Positions 1 to 8,621 of a DNA stretch of 64,000 nucleotides are shown one piece after another (position 1 is the stretch's first letter; every line of letters starts with the position of its first letter). The notes below the pieces were generated by a model. The model made no database searches and was not told the DNA's origin. It saw only the letters and a list, made by a program, of their open reading frames with translations. The stretch covers positions 1 to 64,000 of the forward strand of contig NZ_JAGGPL010000002.1 in the NCBI RefSeq assembly GCF_018613805.1, written 5' to 3'. Position numbers and translations under genes: made by a program. Origin of the DNA: Arthrobacter sp. ISL-48. GTDB taxonomy: Bacteria; Actinomycetota; Actinomycetes; Actinomycetales; Micrococcaceae.

Positions 1-909
1 TTCGGTGGGTTCGGTGCCGTCTGCGTCGATGGTGTCGGCCCAGCGTCGTCCGACGCGGGCGAGGAAGTCTGGGTCGGCGGTGGTGGCGGTGCGGGTGAGG
101 TGCTCTTCGATCCGGGCGAGGGTTTCGGGGGTGGTGTGGTGTTTGAGGCGGTCCAGGGTGGTGGTGATGATGGTCCCGGCCCTGGAAGACACGGTAGGGG
201 CGGTGACTTCGGGGGCTGCGACCGCCATAGGTTCGGCATCGTCACCGGCATCGGGGGCGTGGGGGTCCGGAGGCGTCGGGGTGAGTGCTGCGGCGAGGTG
301 TTCCAGGGCTGGCGGGGTCCGGTCCCCGGTGAGGGTGGTGGCGGGCAGGGTGTGCTGGGCGAGGTGGAGGCGGCGGCGGGCTTCGGTGATGCCGATCCTG
401 AGCCTGGTCCGGAGGAACTCGGCGGTGTTCCGGCACCCGTCATCCGCCGGTGAGTGCGGAACGGCCCTGGTGGTGTCAGCGGTGGTGCTGGGACCGGTGG
501 CGGGCCAGGCGGCGTCGGTTTCGTCCAGGGTTTCGGTTCCGTTGTTCCAGCCGGTGATCCAGCCCGTGTGGCCGCCTGTCCGGCTGGTCCGGGTTGCTGC
601 CGCTGCGGTGATGGCCTTGGTGCGGGTGCGGTCCACCGCTCCGGCGGCAAGGATCTGCAGGTAGTCCACGGTCCGGGAGAGTTCTTCGACAAGCCCGGCG
701 AAATCCGCCGCCTCGACGTAGCCGGCCAGCGCCAGCTCATCAGCAGCAGACCCGGCGGCGCCGTTCACGAGTGAAACGGCCTGCGCGAAACTCACAGGCG
801 CCGCCCCACTGAGGTCGGACCCCGAACCATGGTCAAAACCAGCGGCAGTGCGCCTCAGCACGGCGGTAGAGCCGCCGAACTCCGCAAGCTGACCCCCAAT
901 GGCTTCCAT
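1..909 (-). CDS. DUF222 / HNH-endonuclease-type protein, 5' part only
   Basis: Partial gene that runs off the left edge; about 303 codons are visible from an ATG at 909. The reading frame stays open to base 1. The N-terminal part is helical and Ala-rich, with a segment around residues 75-110 (VEELSRTVDYLQILAAGAVD) typical of DUF222 proteins of the 13E12-repeat group, followed by RTRLRIGITEARRRLHLA and a Pro/Thr-rich low-complexity stretch. Members normally end in an HNH nuclease domain, which would lie outside the window, so nuclease activity cannot be confirmed here. These proteins occur in many copies in Arthrobacter and mycobacteria. The family call rests on overall style rather than on a catalytic motif. 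Confidence 0.72.
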   Translation of the reverse strand, partial: MEAIGGQLAEFGGSTAVLRRTAAGFDHGSGSDLSGAAPVSFAQAVSLVNGAAGSAADELALAGYVEAADFAGLVEELSRTVDYLQILAAGAVDRTRTKAITAAAATRTSRTGGHTGWITGWNNGTETLDETDAAWPATGPSTTADTTRAVPHSPADDGCRNTAEFLRTRLRIGITEARRRLHLAQHTLPATTLTGDRTPPALEHLAAALTPTPPDPHAPDAGDDAEPMAVAAPEVTAPTVSSRAGTIITTTLDRLKHHTTPETLARIEEHLTRTATTADPDFLARVGRRWADTIDADGTEPTE

Positions 910-919
910 AGGAATACTC

Positions 920-937
920 TGTCAGGAGGGTCTGACA
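920..937. promoter_or_regulatory. Inverted repeat upstream of the DUF222 gene
   Basis: TGTCAG and CTGACA arms of 6 bp with a 6-bp spacer, ending 11 bp before the ATG at 909. It could be an operator or a leader hairpin. No regulator is adjacent, and a 6-bp arm can arise by chance. Confidence 0.3.
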
Positions 938-1015
938 ATAACGGGGCTGCGATTTATGGGAGGGCTCCCACAGCATGCGGTGGAGAGGATACCGCAGTTC
1001 GTCGGCTAAGTGCGT

Positions 1016-1672
1016 TCAGCTCGGGATAGACGAAATCATCGACGACATCAGTGCTGACATTTTGATGGTCGACACGACGATGCTGAGGACGATAACGCCG
1101 ATCAGCACCCAGATGGGCACGAGCCCGCGCCCTGGCGCGACTTTATGGACGATCACCGAGCGGCCAATGACGTAAACCGAGCCGCCGAGGAAGCTCCAGG
1201 CCCAATGGAACGGCCTGAGCACGCCGTCGCGCTTGAGCTGTTCACTGTCGAAATAGGCAAGCAGCACCGAGACGCCGTAAATGACGAAGCCGGAAAAGGC
1301 GAGAAGGAAATATACGGGCGTGAAGATCGACGCCGGGTCGACAGTGGGCGTGCCGCGGCTGCCGATATAGACGATGCGGAACTGGGGGTTCCACGCCAGC
1401 AACAGGACTATCGACACCAGCGGGAGCAGCGTGATGATCCAGATCAGCGGCTTGTAGACCGGCGTCTCGTTGCTGATGAGGGGGCGCTCAGGCACGTAGG
1501 GTGCAGTCGCGTAAGAGCCAGGTACTTGGAGGCCGGGCGAGTATGCGGGCGGATACTGTGCACCGAATTGGTCGGTCCAAGCCGCGCCATCCCACCAGCG
1601 GAGCCGTCCTGAGCCAGCCGGGTCGGGGTGCCAGGCAGGAGGTGGGGTTGGACCGTGGGTGGGATTGCTCAT
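1016..1672 (-). CDS. DUF2510 domain membrane protein
   Basis: A 218-aa protein. A DUF2510 motif sits near the N-terminus (WHPDP...LRWWDGAAWT, about residues 14-38). Hydrophobic segments follow at about residues 77-98 and 113-138, with another near the C-terminus (VPIWVLIGVIVLSIVVSTI). The start at 1672 is preferred over an upstream in-frame ATG at 1774 because GAGAAGG lies just before it and the longer version would overlap the DUF817 gene. DUF2510 is a short actinobacterial module often joined to membrane segments. Its function is unknown, and no substrate can be inferred from the neighbours. Confidence 0.82.
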   Translation of the reverse strand: MSNPTHGPTPPPAWHPDPAGSGRLRWWDGAAWTDQFGAQYPPAYSPGLQVPGSYATAPYVPERPLISNETPVYKPLIWIITLLPLVSIVLLLAWNPQFRIVYIGSRGTPTVDPASIFTPVYFLLAFSGFVIYGVSVLLAYFDSEQLKRDGVLRPFHWAWSFLGGSVYVIGRSVIVHKVAPGRGLVPIWVLIGVIVLSIVVSTIKMSALMSSMISSIPS

Positions 1673-1727
1673 CTTTGTGTGCCCTTCTCGCCTGAACGGC
1701 GGGGATGGTGGTTCAGGATGAAGCTTC

Positions 1728-2657
1728 TCAAACCTTCCCTTCCGTTGTCGACGCCGGAACCTTTGGCGGCTCACTGGCTCCCGTCGCCTGGGTGCCGGTC
1801 ATTCCGGTCTTTTCAGGTGGAAACGGTTTATAGACCCATGCCACGAGCACCACAGAGATGATCATCAGCAGAAACCAGGAGGCCAGTTTGTCGGAGGAAA
1901 CCATGTGCCAGCCGTTCAGTTGGCTGGGATAAAGCCAGGCCCCCGACCATGTTGCGATGTTCTCGGCAATCCAAATGAAGAGCGCTACGAGCAGAAACGC
2001 CAGAATCAAGGGCATCCGGAATTGCCTGCGGAACACGCGGAAGTGCATGACGCACCGGCCGTAGATGATGACGACGGCGGCCAGCAGGACCCAGCGACCG
2101 TCCGGGATGTAGTGGTGGGCGAAGAAGTTCAGGTAGATGGCCGCGGCCAGGATCGCCGTGATCCAACGTCGCGGGTACCTGGTGAAGCGCAGGTCGAAGA
2201 GCCGGTAGACGCGCACCATGTAGGAACCGACCGCCGCATACATGAACCCGCTGAAAAGTGGAACTGCCCCGATGCGCAGGAAACCTTCTGCGTCATAGGA
2301 CCACGACCCGACGTCGGTCTTGAACAGTTCCATGGCCGTTCCCACCAAGTGAAAGAGGGCAATCACCCGGAGCTCACGGGGAGTCTCCAGCCGTGAGGCA
2401 ACCATTAGGATTTGGATGGCGACGGCGGCGAGCGTCAGGAAATCGTTTCTGGCCATCCCTGCGTCGGCGGGATACCAAAGGCGTGCCGCAAGGATGACTG
2501 CTAGGAGCAGCGCGCCGAAGATGCACGCCCAGGCCTGCTTGAGGCCGAAGACAACAAACGCGATGAATCCGGAACGGATCCCGCTTGCCGGGGCGTTGTC
2601 CAGAAACCGGTGAGCACGTTGGTCGATGGAATGCTCCAGGGATGTGAAGCCGCGCAT
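1728..2657 (-). CDS. DUF817 family integral membrane protein
   Basis: A polytopic membrane protein of about 309 aa matching the DUF817 (YoaT-like) family. It has around eight hydrophobic helices and family-like stretches including FFAHHYIPDGRW, IAENIATWSGAWLYP and WHMVSSDKLASW. The ATG at 2657 is chosen because AGAGGA precedes it; a TTG at 2678 in the same frame has no visible ribosome binding site. It lies 48 bp downstream of the MpaB-like gene on the same strand, so the two may be cotranscribed. The biochemical role of DUF817 is unknown. Conserved His, Asp and Trp residues within the membrane part suggest more than a structural role, which is inference. Confidence 0.88.
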   Translation of the reverse strand: MRGFTSLEHSIDQRAHRFLDNAPASGIRSGFIAFVVFGLKQAWACIFGALLLAVILAARLWYPADAGMARNDFLTLAAVAIQILMVASRLETPRELRVIALFHLVGTAMELFKTDVGSWSYDAEGFLRIGAVPLFSGFMYAAVGSYMVRVYRLFDLRFTRYPRRWITAILAAAIYLNFFAHHYIPDGRWVLLAAVVIIYGRCVMHFRVFRRQFRMPLILAFLLVALFIWIAENIATWSGAWLYPSQLNGWHMVSSDKLASWFLLMIISVVLVAWVYKPFPPEKTGMTGTQATGASEPPKVPASTTEGKV

Positions 2658-2705
2658 TCGTCCTCTGCTCTCCGACAAGGCGCTGGTTGAGGCCAGGGGC
2701 GAGCC

Positions 2706-3479
2706 CTAGGCTGTTTCAAGCTGGGCCAGGTAGTAGTTTTTGAACCAGTGCCGGATCCGCTGCGGCAGCGGCCGATATACCATCCCGAAGGTTCGCATGG
2801 TGCGGTCGAAGCGGCGCCTGTGACGGGCGCTCCAGGGCAGCCCGAAGCCCTCGCGAAGCTGGTCAGGCAGCAGCCCGGCGGTGATGAAGCGGGCCGGCGG
2901 CATGATGATGCGAAGCCAGAGCGGCCCGCCCGGGGGGTGAAGCAGGTCGTGGGCAAGGCGGAGAGTTACGGCGTCCGTTCCAAGCATTTGCAGGCATTCG
3001 CTCCAGTAAGCGCCGAACGCCTCACGGTCGGCCGGCCACAACTCCTCCGGGAGCTGCAAGCTTGTCCCGATTCGCGCATAATCGCGATAGACGCGGTCTG
3101 CCGTTTCCTCATCCAGATCGCCATAAATCTTCTCGTAGACGGTCACGACCGTGTCATACAGAGTTGCTACCACCCAAAGCTGCGATTGCGCGTCAAAGGC
3201 GCTATACCCCTGGGAGTGGGAGTCGGCCTCACGGCGCACGCGGGCATGCGCGCGATTCACCCTGCGGCGCGCGGCAGCGAGCTGATCCTCCGTGCCATAA
3301 ACCACTGCATAGACGTAAGTCATGGTGGCCCGGAGCCGGTCGAGGGGATGTTCGGCGAAGCTGCTGTGCTCGGCGACGCCGTGGCCTACCGCAGGGTTGG
3401 CGATCTGCATCAAAATGGCACGGCCTGCTCCCACGAGCAAAACGCTTTCCGCACCGATGTTGGCAAGACCACGCACCAT
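2706..3479 (-). CDS. MpaB-like oxygenase family protein (DUF2236)
   Basis: A 257-aa protein of the oxygenase MpaB / DUF2236 family, related to latex-clearing protein and fungal MpaB. Visible family features are an N-terminal segment placing a His among small residues (ANPAVGHGVAEHSSFAEHP), an RRVNRAHARVRR block and a central D-x-QSQLWVVATLYD segment; the conserved His and Asp residues belong to the haem or metal region of the family. A TAG just upstream limits the start to the ATG at 3479. It heads a leftward group with DUF817. The natural substrate is unknown; the family cleaves or oxidises unsaturated lipids or polyisoprenoids in studied members. Confidence 0.85.
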   Translation of the reverse strand: MVRGLANIGAESVLLVGAGRAILMQIANPAVGHGVAEHSSFAEHPLDRLRATMTYVYAVVYGTEDQLAAARRRVNRAHARVRREADSHSQGYSAFDAQSQLWVVATLYDTVVTVYEKIYGDLDEETADRVYRDYARIGTSLQLPEELWPADREAFGAYWSECLQMLGTDAVTLRLAHDLLHPPGGPLWLRIIMPPARFITAGLLPDQLREGFGLPWSARHRRRFDRTMRTFGMVYRPLPQRIRHWFKNYYLAQLETA

Positions 3480-3709
3480 GACCTCACCCTACCTGAGAGG
3501 TCACAGTCAGGTGGACCGGGCTTCTTCAGCCAGGTAGCGGCCCCCGTCTCGCGCTAAACGCAATCGTCAAGGTGGCCAAGACGACGCCGGCCGCCGCGTC
3601 CCCCAAGGATCGCGACGGCCAGCAAGGCCATTCAGTTTTAGCACAGTCCAAGAGTTGGCTTCCGGTCAGGACCGGGCGCACCCGTAACGTCCGTTCGCAG
3701 AACCCGAGA

Positions 3710-4168
3710 TCAGTCCCTCTTGGGATCCATGCTTGTGCCACCTGCCGGAGTTGCCCCTGCTTCGTCGGACGTGCCGAGGTTGAGGGTTTCCGGGTGGGTG
3801 CTGTGGGCCGGAATGTGGTCATCGGCGGAGCCAGTGCCGACCGAGCCGGCACCAGACGCACCCAAGGTGGCGCCGGCGTCGGACGTCTCTGTCTTGTTGA
3901 TCTTGCCGTTACTGGAGGCGTCGTCGTGGTGTATTGCCGAGCCAATGACGGTGCCGGCTCGGCGGGCTGCCTCACCCAGCTGGTCAGCTACCTCGGGGGC
4001 TTTTTCCTTGATTACCTCCGTGGCCGCGGCAACCTTGTCCTGGACAGGCTTGCTGTCCCAGATCCCCGCCGCCCTGGCCTTTAGCTTGTCATATGCTGCC
4101 CGCCCGGACCGCGATCCCAGGACGTAGCCCGCCGCGATTCCAACGCCCAAAAGAAGTTTCGATTTCAT
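3710..4168 (-). CDS. YtxH-like small membrane-anchored protein
   Basis: A 152-aa protein with a short N-terminal hydrophobic segment (LLLGVGIAAGYVLGSRSGR) followed by a charged, Lys/Ala-rich helix (residues 25-65) and a Gly/Ser/Ala-rich disordered tail. The glycine-rich segment followed by SRSGRAAYD is typical of YtxH-like general stress proteins. The start at 4168 has AGGAG 7 bp upstream. It follows the GlsB-like gene on the same strand but is separated from it by a strong terminator hairpin, so it probably has its own promoter. The stress role is inferred from the family; no enzymatic function is expected. Confidence 0.75.
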   Translation of the reverse strand: MKSKLLLGVGIAAGYVLGSRSGRAAYDKLKARAAGIWDSKPVQDKVAAATEVIKEKAPEVADQLGEAARRAGTVIGSAIHHDDASSNGKINKTETSDAGATLGASGAGSVGTGSADDHIPAHSTHPETLNLGTSDEAGATPAGGTSMDPKRD

Positions 4169-4225
4169 GATGAACTCCTGCTCTGTGAGAAGGTTTCAAG
4201 CCCGGCCGTGCGGCCGGGAGATGGA

Positions 4226-4260
4226 AAACCGGCCCAGGGATTGTGCCCCTGGGCCGGTTT
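4226..4260 (-). terminator. Rho-independent terminator after the GlsB-like gene
   Basis: A perfect 14-bp stem (4226-4239 with 4247-4260) and a 7-base loop. Read leftward, the stem ends in TTTT, as expected for termination of the GlsB-like transcript. A smaller GC hairpin (4201-4218) follows. Confidence 0.85.
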
Positions 4261-4278
4261 CCTGGCCGAGTGCCGCAG

Positions 4279-4545
4279 TTAGCTGCGGACGCTCCGCTTG
4301 GTGATCATGCCGTAGACGAGCAGCACGATGATGGCGCCGCCAATCGCGAGCAGCCAGGTCTGCAGGGAGAAGAACTCCTGCAGTCCGGTGCCGAAGATCA
4401 GTCCGCCGATCCAGCCGCCGAGGAATGCTCCTACGACGCCCAGCAGCAAGGTGATGAAAATGCCGCCACCCTGCCGGCCCGGGAGGATCGCCTTAGCGAT
4501 CGCACCAGCAATTAGGCCCAGAATCAGAAATGCAAAAAAACCCAT
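4279..4545 (-). CDS. GlsB/YeaQ/YmgE family stress-response membrane protein
   Basis: An 88-aa protein with three hydrophobic helices and family motifs: GLIAGAIAKAILPGRQGGG, then LLGVVGAFLGGWIGG and a C-terminal AIGGAIIVLLVYG helix. Length and pattern match the transglycosylase-associated (YeaQ/YmgE) family, small inner-membrane proteins induced under stress in several bacteria; their molecular action is unknown. It is preceded by AGAGGGA and followed by a 14-bp terminator, so it looks monocistronic. A near-palindrome (AGTAATCATGCTTACT, 4613-4628) lies about 70 bp upstream and may be part of its control region. Confidence 0.9.
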   Translation of the reverse strand: MGFFAFLILGLIAGAIAKAILPGRQGGGIFITLLLGVVGAFLGGWIGGLIFGTGLQEFFSLQTWLLAIGGAIIVLLVYGMITKRSVRS

Positions 4546-4612
4546 TTGTCGTTCCCTCTTCCTCTAAAGGAGGTACCCGGATCCCGGGCACGCTTCGTCC
4601 TTTCGCCTCAAT

Positions 4613-4628
4613 AGTAATCATGCTTACT
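4613..4628. promoter_or_regulatory. Near-palindrome upstream of the GlsB-like gene
   Basis: AGTAATCATGCTTACT: AGTAA/TTACT arms around a CATG core with a single mismatched pair. It sits in an AT-rich patch between the GlsB-like gene and the aldo/keto reductase gene. This is the only obvious operator-like site in that gap. Confidence 0.3.
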
Positions 4629-4676
4629 TTATTTTCGCCACTCGGCTCTTCGAAGGTTACGGGCAGCAGAGTCAGT

Positions 4677-5510
4677 TCAGTGCCCCGTCACGTCCGAATC
4701 ATTTCCGGCGCCCGGACCCTCCTCGAGGATGGCAATTTCCGCTAGATCCTGGGGATCCAGGGCGAAATCGAAGACATCCAGGTTCTCCGCTATCCGGTCA
4801 GGATTACCCGATTTTGGAATGGTCACAATGCCCTGCTGGATATGCCACCGCAGTACCAGCTGACCGGGTGTTTTGCCGTATTTTTCGCCGAGCTGGGCAA
4901 GGACGGGCGCGTCCAACAGGCTGGCACCCGAGCCGCCGAGCGGGCTGTACGCCTCGGTCACGATGCCGTGCCTGGTGTGGAACTCCCGTTCAGCCACCCG
5001 GGTGATGGCCGGGCTGAGCTGGATCTGGTTCACCGCCGGCACCACCTCGCATTCGGCCATCAGCCGCTCAAGATGGGCCCGTTTGAAATTGGAGACGCCG
5101 ATGGACCTTGCCTTCCCCTCCGCCTGCAGCCGCTCAAACGTCTTCCAGGTGGAAATGAATTCGTCCCGCTGGGGAAGCGGCCAGTGGATCAGCAGCAAAT
5201 CCACGTAGTCCAGCTTCAGCCGTTTAAGCGAACCTTCCAGCCCTTCCACGGCCCGGTCCTGCCCCTGGAACTGGCCATCCAGTTTGGTGGTGACGAACAG
5301 TTCACCGCGGTCCACTCCGCTGGCAAGGATGCCGTTTCCCACCCCTTCCTCGTTGCCGTATTTCACGGCGGTATCGATGTGCCGGTACCCGGCTTCCACG
5401 GCATGTACGACGGCGGTAGCCACCTGATCGTCGTCCAGCGGCCAGGTGCCCAGCCCCAACTGTGGGATGGCGTGGCCGTCATTGAGTTTGATGAGCGGTG
5501 CAAGTGTCAT
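4677..5510 (-). CDS. Aldo/keto reductase, diketogluconate reductase-like
   Basis: A 277-aa NADPH-dependent aldo/keto reductase of the AKR5-like bacterial group. Signatures: GYRHIDTAVKYGNEEGVG holding the catalytic Asp and Tyr, the catalytic Lys in VTTKL, the active-site His in LLIHWPLP, IGVSNF, and the cofactor-binding motif IPKSGNPDRIAENLDVFDF near the C-terminus. The predicted cytosolic reaction is reversible reduction of an aldehyde or ketone. It is separated by about 65 bp from the SDR gene upstream. It is closely related in layout to the AKR at 7601-8422, so the locus holds two AKRs of one subfamily and one of another. The substrate is not deducible. Confidence 0.9.
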   Translation of the reverse strand: MTLAPLIKLNDGHAIPQLGLGTWPLDDDQVATAVVHAVEAGYRHIDTAVKYGNEEGVGNGILASGVDRGELFVTTKLDGQFQGQDRAVEGLEGSLKRLKLDYVDLLLIHWPLPQRDEFISTWKTFERLQAEGKARSIGVSNFKRAHLERLMAECEVVPAVNQIQLSPAITRVAEREFHTRHGIVTEAYSPLGGSGASLLDAPVLAQLGEKYGKTPGQLVLRWHIQQGIVTIPKSGNPDRIAENLDVFDFALDPQDLAEIAILEEGPGAGNDSDVTGH

Positions 5511-5576
5511 TTCAACAGTGTCTCCCGGTTTGGACAGTCCTGGCCTCGAATCGCCCGGAATTAGGGCTTCGCCCGG

Positions 5577-6608
5577 TTAGATGGGCTTGCGTGCCCAGCT
5601 GAGCAGCTGGTCGCTCAGCTTCATGAACCGCTGATCCACCACCTGCAGTTCAGGATGGCCGTCATACCAAGCCACGATCTCCCGCGCGCCGTCCGCGAAC
5701 GGAATGGTGGCCGTGTAACCCGGCACCAGGGACTTGATCTTCGTGTTGTCGAACACCACGGAGTGGGACCTGTCACCCAGCAGGTTGGGCCCCAGTTCGT
5801 CACTGTGGGCTGCGATGGTTTCCGAGGCCACGTGGACCAGTTCGGGCTCGGGAACGCCAGCCGCCCGTGCAAAGAGGCCGTAGATCTGATTCCACGGCAG
5901 GTATTCGTCGGAGGTGATGGTGTAGCTCTCGCCCACGGCCTGGGGCCGGCCCAGGAGCCCGACAAAGGCCTTGGCAAAGTCCCTGCTGTGGGTCAGGGTC
6001 CAGAGCGACGTGCCATCTCCGTGCACCATCACCGGCAGCCCGGTGCGCATCCGGTGGATGTCCGTCCAGCCGCCCACCATGGCGATCTTGGTCCGGTCGT
6101 AGGTGTGGGAGGGACGCACCACAGTGAGCGGGAAATCATCCGAGCGGTAGGCCTGGAACAGCAGGTCCTCGCACGCGATCTTGTCGCGTGAGTACTGCCA
6201 GAACGGGTTCTTCAGGGGAGTGGATTCGAGGATAGGCAGCCGGATGGGAGGCTTCTGGTACGCGGAGGCTGAACTGATGAACACGTACTGGCCGGTCCTG
6301 CCCCGGAACAGTTCCATGCTGGCCCGGGCGTGGTCAGGAGTGAAGGCAATAAAGTCCGCAACGGCGTCGAACTCCCTTCCACCTAGTACTTCCCGCACAG
6401 CGGAAGCGTCGCGTACGTCCGCCTGCAGGACCTCGGCCCCATCCGGCACTGGCCTGTCCGTCGACTTGCCCCGGTTGAGGATAGTCAACCGGTGCCCCAG
6501 CGCGACGGCGCGCTCTGCCGCCGCCGCGCTGATGACCCCGGTGCCGCCGATGAAGAGAATGTCCCTCGGCGCCACCGTGTCGGCCTCCAAAACTAGTGGG
6601 GTTACCAC
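5577..6608 (-). CDS. NAD-dependent epimerase/dehydratase-like SDR
   Basis: A 343-aa atypical short-chain dehydrogenase/reductase. The Rossmann motif ILFIGGTGVISAAAAERA lies at about residues 17-34, LTILNRGK follows, then a VFISSASAYQ strand and a YSRDKIACEDLL segment in place of classical YxxxK. Start GTG at 6608 overlaps the stop of the upstream AKR by 7 bp, which suggests translational coupling; a second GTG 11 codons in is possible. It resembles isoflavone-reductase/CSP41-type SDRs acting on NDP-sugars or similar molecules. Its place inside an AKR cluster points to sugar or carbonyl metabolism, but the substrate is unknown. Confidence 0.85.
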   Translation of the reverse strand: MVTPLVLEADTVAPRDILFIGGTGVISAAAAERAVALGHRLTILNRGKSTDRPVPDGAEVLQADVRDASAVREVLGGREFDAVADFIAFTPDHARASMELFRGRTGQYVFISSASAYQKPPIRLPILESTPLKNPFWQYSRDKIACEDLLFQAYRSDDFPLTVVRPSHTYDRTKIAMVGGWTDIHRMRTGLPVMVHGDGTSLWTLTHSRDFAKAFVGLLGRPQAVGESYTITSDEYLPWNQIYGLFARAAGVPEPELVHVASETIAAHSDELGPNLLGDRSHSVVFDNTKIKSLVPGYTATIPFADGAREIVAWYDGHPELQVVDQRFMKLSDQLLSWARKPI

Positions 6609-7582
6609 GCGTAATCTTCCGGTGCTGTGCGGTGTCCCGGGAAGATATCGTCAAGCCGCTTGAGGGTATCGGCGTCGAGCGTGACGTCCAAGGCGCGGAT
6701 GGCGGCGTCGAGCTGTTCCTGTGTGCGCGGTCCCACGATCGGCGCGGTGACGGCGGGCTGGTGAAGCAGCCAGGCGAGGGCGATGTCGCCGGGTTCGTAG
6801 CCCAGGTCGTCAGCCAACTCCTCGTACTGGCGGATCTGGTCCTGGTGCTTCTTGAGCGTTTCCAGTGCCCGGCCCTCAGCGCGGCGGACTCCTTGGCGTT
6901 CCTTCTTCAGCACTCCGCCCAGCAGCCCGCCCTGAAGCGGTGACCACGGGAGGAGCCCCAGCCCGTACTGCTGCGCCGCCGGAATGACTTCAAGTTCCAG
7001 TTCCCGGCGGAACAGGTTGTAGATGGACTGTTCGCTGACCAGGCCGGTGTAGTTGCGGCGCCGCGCAGCCTCCTGGGCCTGGGCGATGTGCCAGCCGGCA
7101 AAGTTGCTGCTGCCGGAGTACAGGATCTTGCCCTGCTGCACGGCGACTTCGATGGCCTGCCAGATTTCGTCCCACGGAGTGTCCCTGTCGATGTGGTGGA
7201 ACTGGTAGATATCGATGTAGTCCGTCTGGAGGCGCTTGAGGCTTGCGTCCAGCGCCCGGCGAATGTTCAGGGCCGAGAGCTTGGATTCATTGGGCCGGTC
7301 CGTCATGGTGCCGTAGAGCTTGGTGGCCAGAACTGTCCGTTCGCGGCGCTCGCCGCCCTGCGCGAACCAGCGGCCGATGATCTCTTCCGTCCAGCCGCGG
7401 TGCCCGGTCCCGCCATACACATTTGCGGTGTCGAAGAAGTTAATGCCCGAGTCCAGGGCAGAGTCCATGATGGAGTGGGCATCGGCCTCCTCCGTCTGAG
7501 GTCCGAAGTTCATGGTGCCGAGGCAGAGGCGGGAAACCTTGAGGCCGGACCGGCCAAGGTGCGTGTACTGCATTTGGTTCAT
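6602..7582 (-). CDS. Aldo/keto reductase, YajO/AKR11-like
   Basis: A 326-aa aldo/keto reductase of the longer type. It begins MQYTHLGRSGLKVSRLCLGT; the catalytic Asp/Tyr are in FFDTANVYGG, the Lys in LATKLYG, the His in YQFHHID, and the cofactor loop is TAPIVGPRTQEQLDAAI. Proteins of this type act on aldehydes, quinones or sugars with NADPH. The gene lies between the upstream AKR (18-bp gap) and the overlapping SDR, so the three are probably one transcript read leftward from the divergent promoter near 8450-8600. An in-frame ATG three codons downstream is an alternative start. Confidence 0.9.
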   Translation of the reverse strand: MNQMQYTHLGRSGLKVSRLCLGTMNFGPQTEEADAHSIMDSALDSGINFFDTANVYGGTGHRGWTEEIIGRWFAQGGERRERTVLATKLYGTMTDRPNESKLSALNIRRALDASLKRLQTDYIDIYQFHHIDRDTPWDEIWQAIEVAVQQGKILYSGSSNFAGWHIAQAQEAARRRNYTGLVSEQSIYNLFRRELELEVIPAAQQYGLGLLPWSPLQGGLLGGVLKKERQGVRRAEGRALETLKKHQDQIRQYEELADDLGYEPGDIALAWLLHQPAVTAPIVGPRTQEQLDAAIRALDVTLDADTLKRLDDIFPGHRTAPEDYAW

Positions 7583-7600
7583 CCTTTGGGTTGTGGAGGA

Positions 7601-8422
7601 TCAGAGCTGGGTGAAGGAAGCGACGGCGGGATCGGAGCCGATGCGCGCCCCGGACTCCAGCGCGGTGATGGAGGCGAGTTCGGCGTCGGTGAGGGTCAGT
7701 GACGACGCGGCGAAGTTCTCCCGGAGACGGGCTGAATCTGCCGACTTCGGGATGACGATGGTCCCGGCCGCCAGGTGCCACGCAAGTACCACCTGCGCCG
7801 TTGTGGCGTTGTGGGCTTGGGCGATGGCCGTAACGGCATTCCCGTTGAGGTCACCGCCCTGGCCCAACGGGCTGTAGGCCTCCACCGCTATGCCCAGGGA
7901 GCGGCACTTGGCTGCCAATTCCGCCTGCTGGTAGCTGGGGTGCAGTTCGACCTGGTTCACGGCCGGAACAACTTCCGCCGATTCCAGCAGGGTGTCCAGG
8001 TGCTCAGAGAGGAAGTTGGACACACCGATGGCGCGGATCTGGTTGTTGGCGTACAGGCGTTCCATTTCCTTCCACGCCTGGACATACAGGCCCTGCGAAG
8101 GGACCGGCCAGTGAATCAGGTACAGGTCGACGAAGTCCAGGCCCAGCGCCTTGCGGCTGTTCTGGAACGCTTCCTGGGCGCGGGCCTGCTCGCCGTTGCG
8201 GAGCTTGGTGGTGACGAAGATTTCCTCACGCGGGATTCCGGAGGCGGCGATGGCTGCGCCGACTCCTGCCTCGTTGCGGTAGCCCGCGGCCGTGTCGATG
8301 TGGCGGTATCCGGCGGCCAGCGCATCCTCAACGATCCGCTGGGTGTCTTCCGGCGGGACCTGGAAAACGCCGAGGCCCAGTTGGGGAATGGTGACGCCGT
8401 TGTTCAGTGTCAGTTCTGACAT
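7601..8422 (-). CDS. Aldo/keto reductase, diketogluconate reductase-like
   Basis: A 273-aa AKR with the same motif set as the gene at 4677-5510: YRHIDTAAGYRNEAGVG, VTTKLRNGEQ, YLIHWPVPSQG, IGVSNFLSEH and VIPKSADSARLRENF. The start at 8422 is set by AAGGAGCACACC immediately upstream; an in-frame upstream ATG at 8470 lacks such a site. It is first in the leftward AKR-AKR-SDR group and faces the XRE/MmyB-type regulator, whose gene starts 199 bp away in the other direction. That arrangement suggests the regulator controls it. The substrate is unknown. Confidence 0.92.
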   Translation of the reverse strand: MSELTLNNGVTIPQLGLGVFQVPPEDTQRIVEDALAAGYRHIDTAAGYRNEAGVGAAIAASGIPREEIFVTTKLRNGEQARAQEAFQNSRKALGLDFVDLYLIHWPVPSQGLYVQAWKEMERLYANNQIRAIGVSNFLSEHLDTLLESAEVVPAVNQVELHPSYQQAELAAKCRSLGIAVEAYSPLGQGGDLNGNAVTAIAQAHNATTAQVVLAWHLAAGTIVIPKSADSARLRENFAASSLTLTDAELASITALESGARIGSDPAVASFTQL

Positions 8423-8559
8423 GGTGTGCTCCTTGCTTACGGATGGTGCTGTTTCGTACCGTGACTTCACTCATGAGAAAACGCTTTCGTACAGGCTCTG
8501 TCCTGAGCCTATGCACTTTTGCCGCTCGAGTCAGCAGCTGAGCCTGTCCCTGTTTTTCC

Positions 8560-8576
8560 TAGGACTGGCAGTCCTA
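8560..8576. promoter_or_regulatory. Palindromic operator candidate between AKR cluster and regulator
   Basis: A perfect 8+1+8 palindrome, TAGGACTG-G-CAGTCCTA, 45 bp before the regulator start and 137 bp before the AKR start. Its position in the divergent gap makes it the likely binding site of the adjacent XRE/MmyB-type regulator. A looser repeat (AGGCTC...GAGCCT) lies nearer the AKR side at about 8493-8510. Confidence 0.6.
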
Positions 8577-8621
8577 CCTTCACTGTGGCAACCGAACCTG
8601 CAGGCAGGCAGAATAGGCTGC

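Noticed and set aside
1-774. Plus-strand ORFs at the left edge
   Set aside because: They are shadows of the minus-strand DUF222 gene, which is open across the edge and has family-like sequence.
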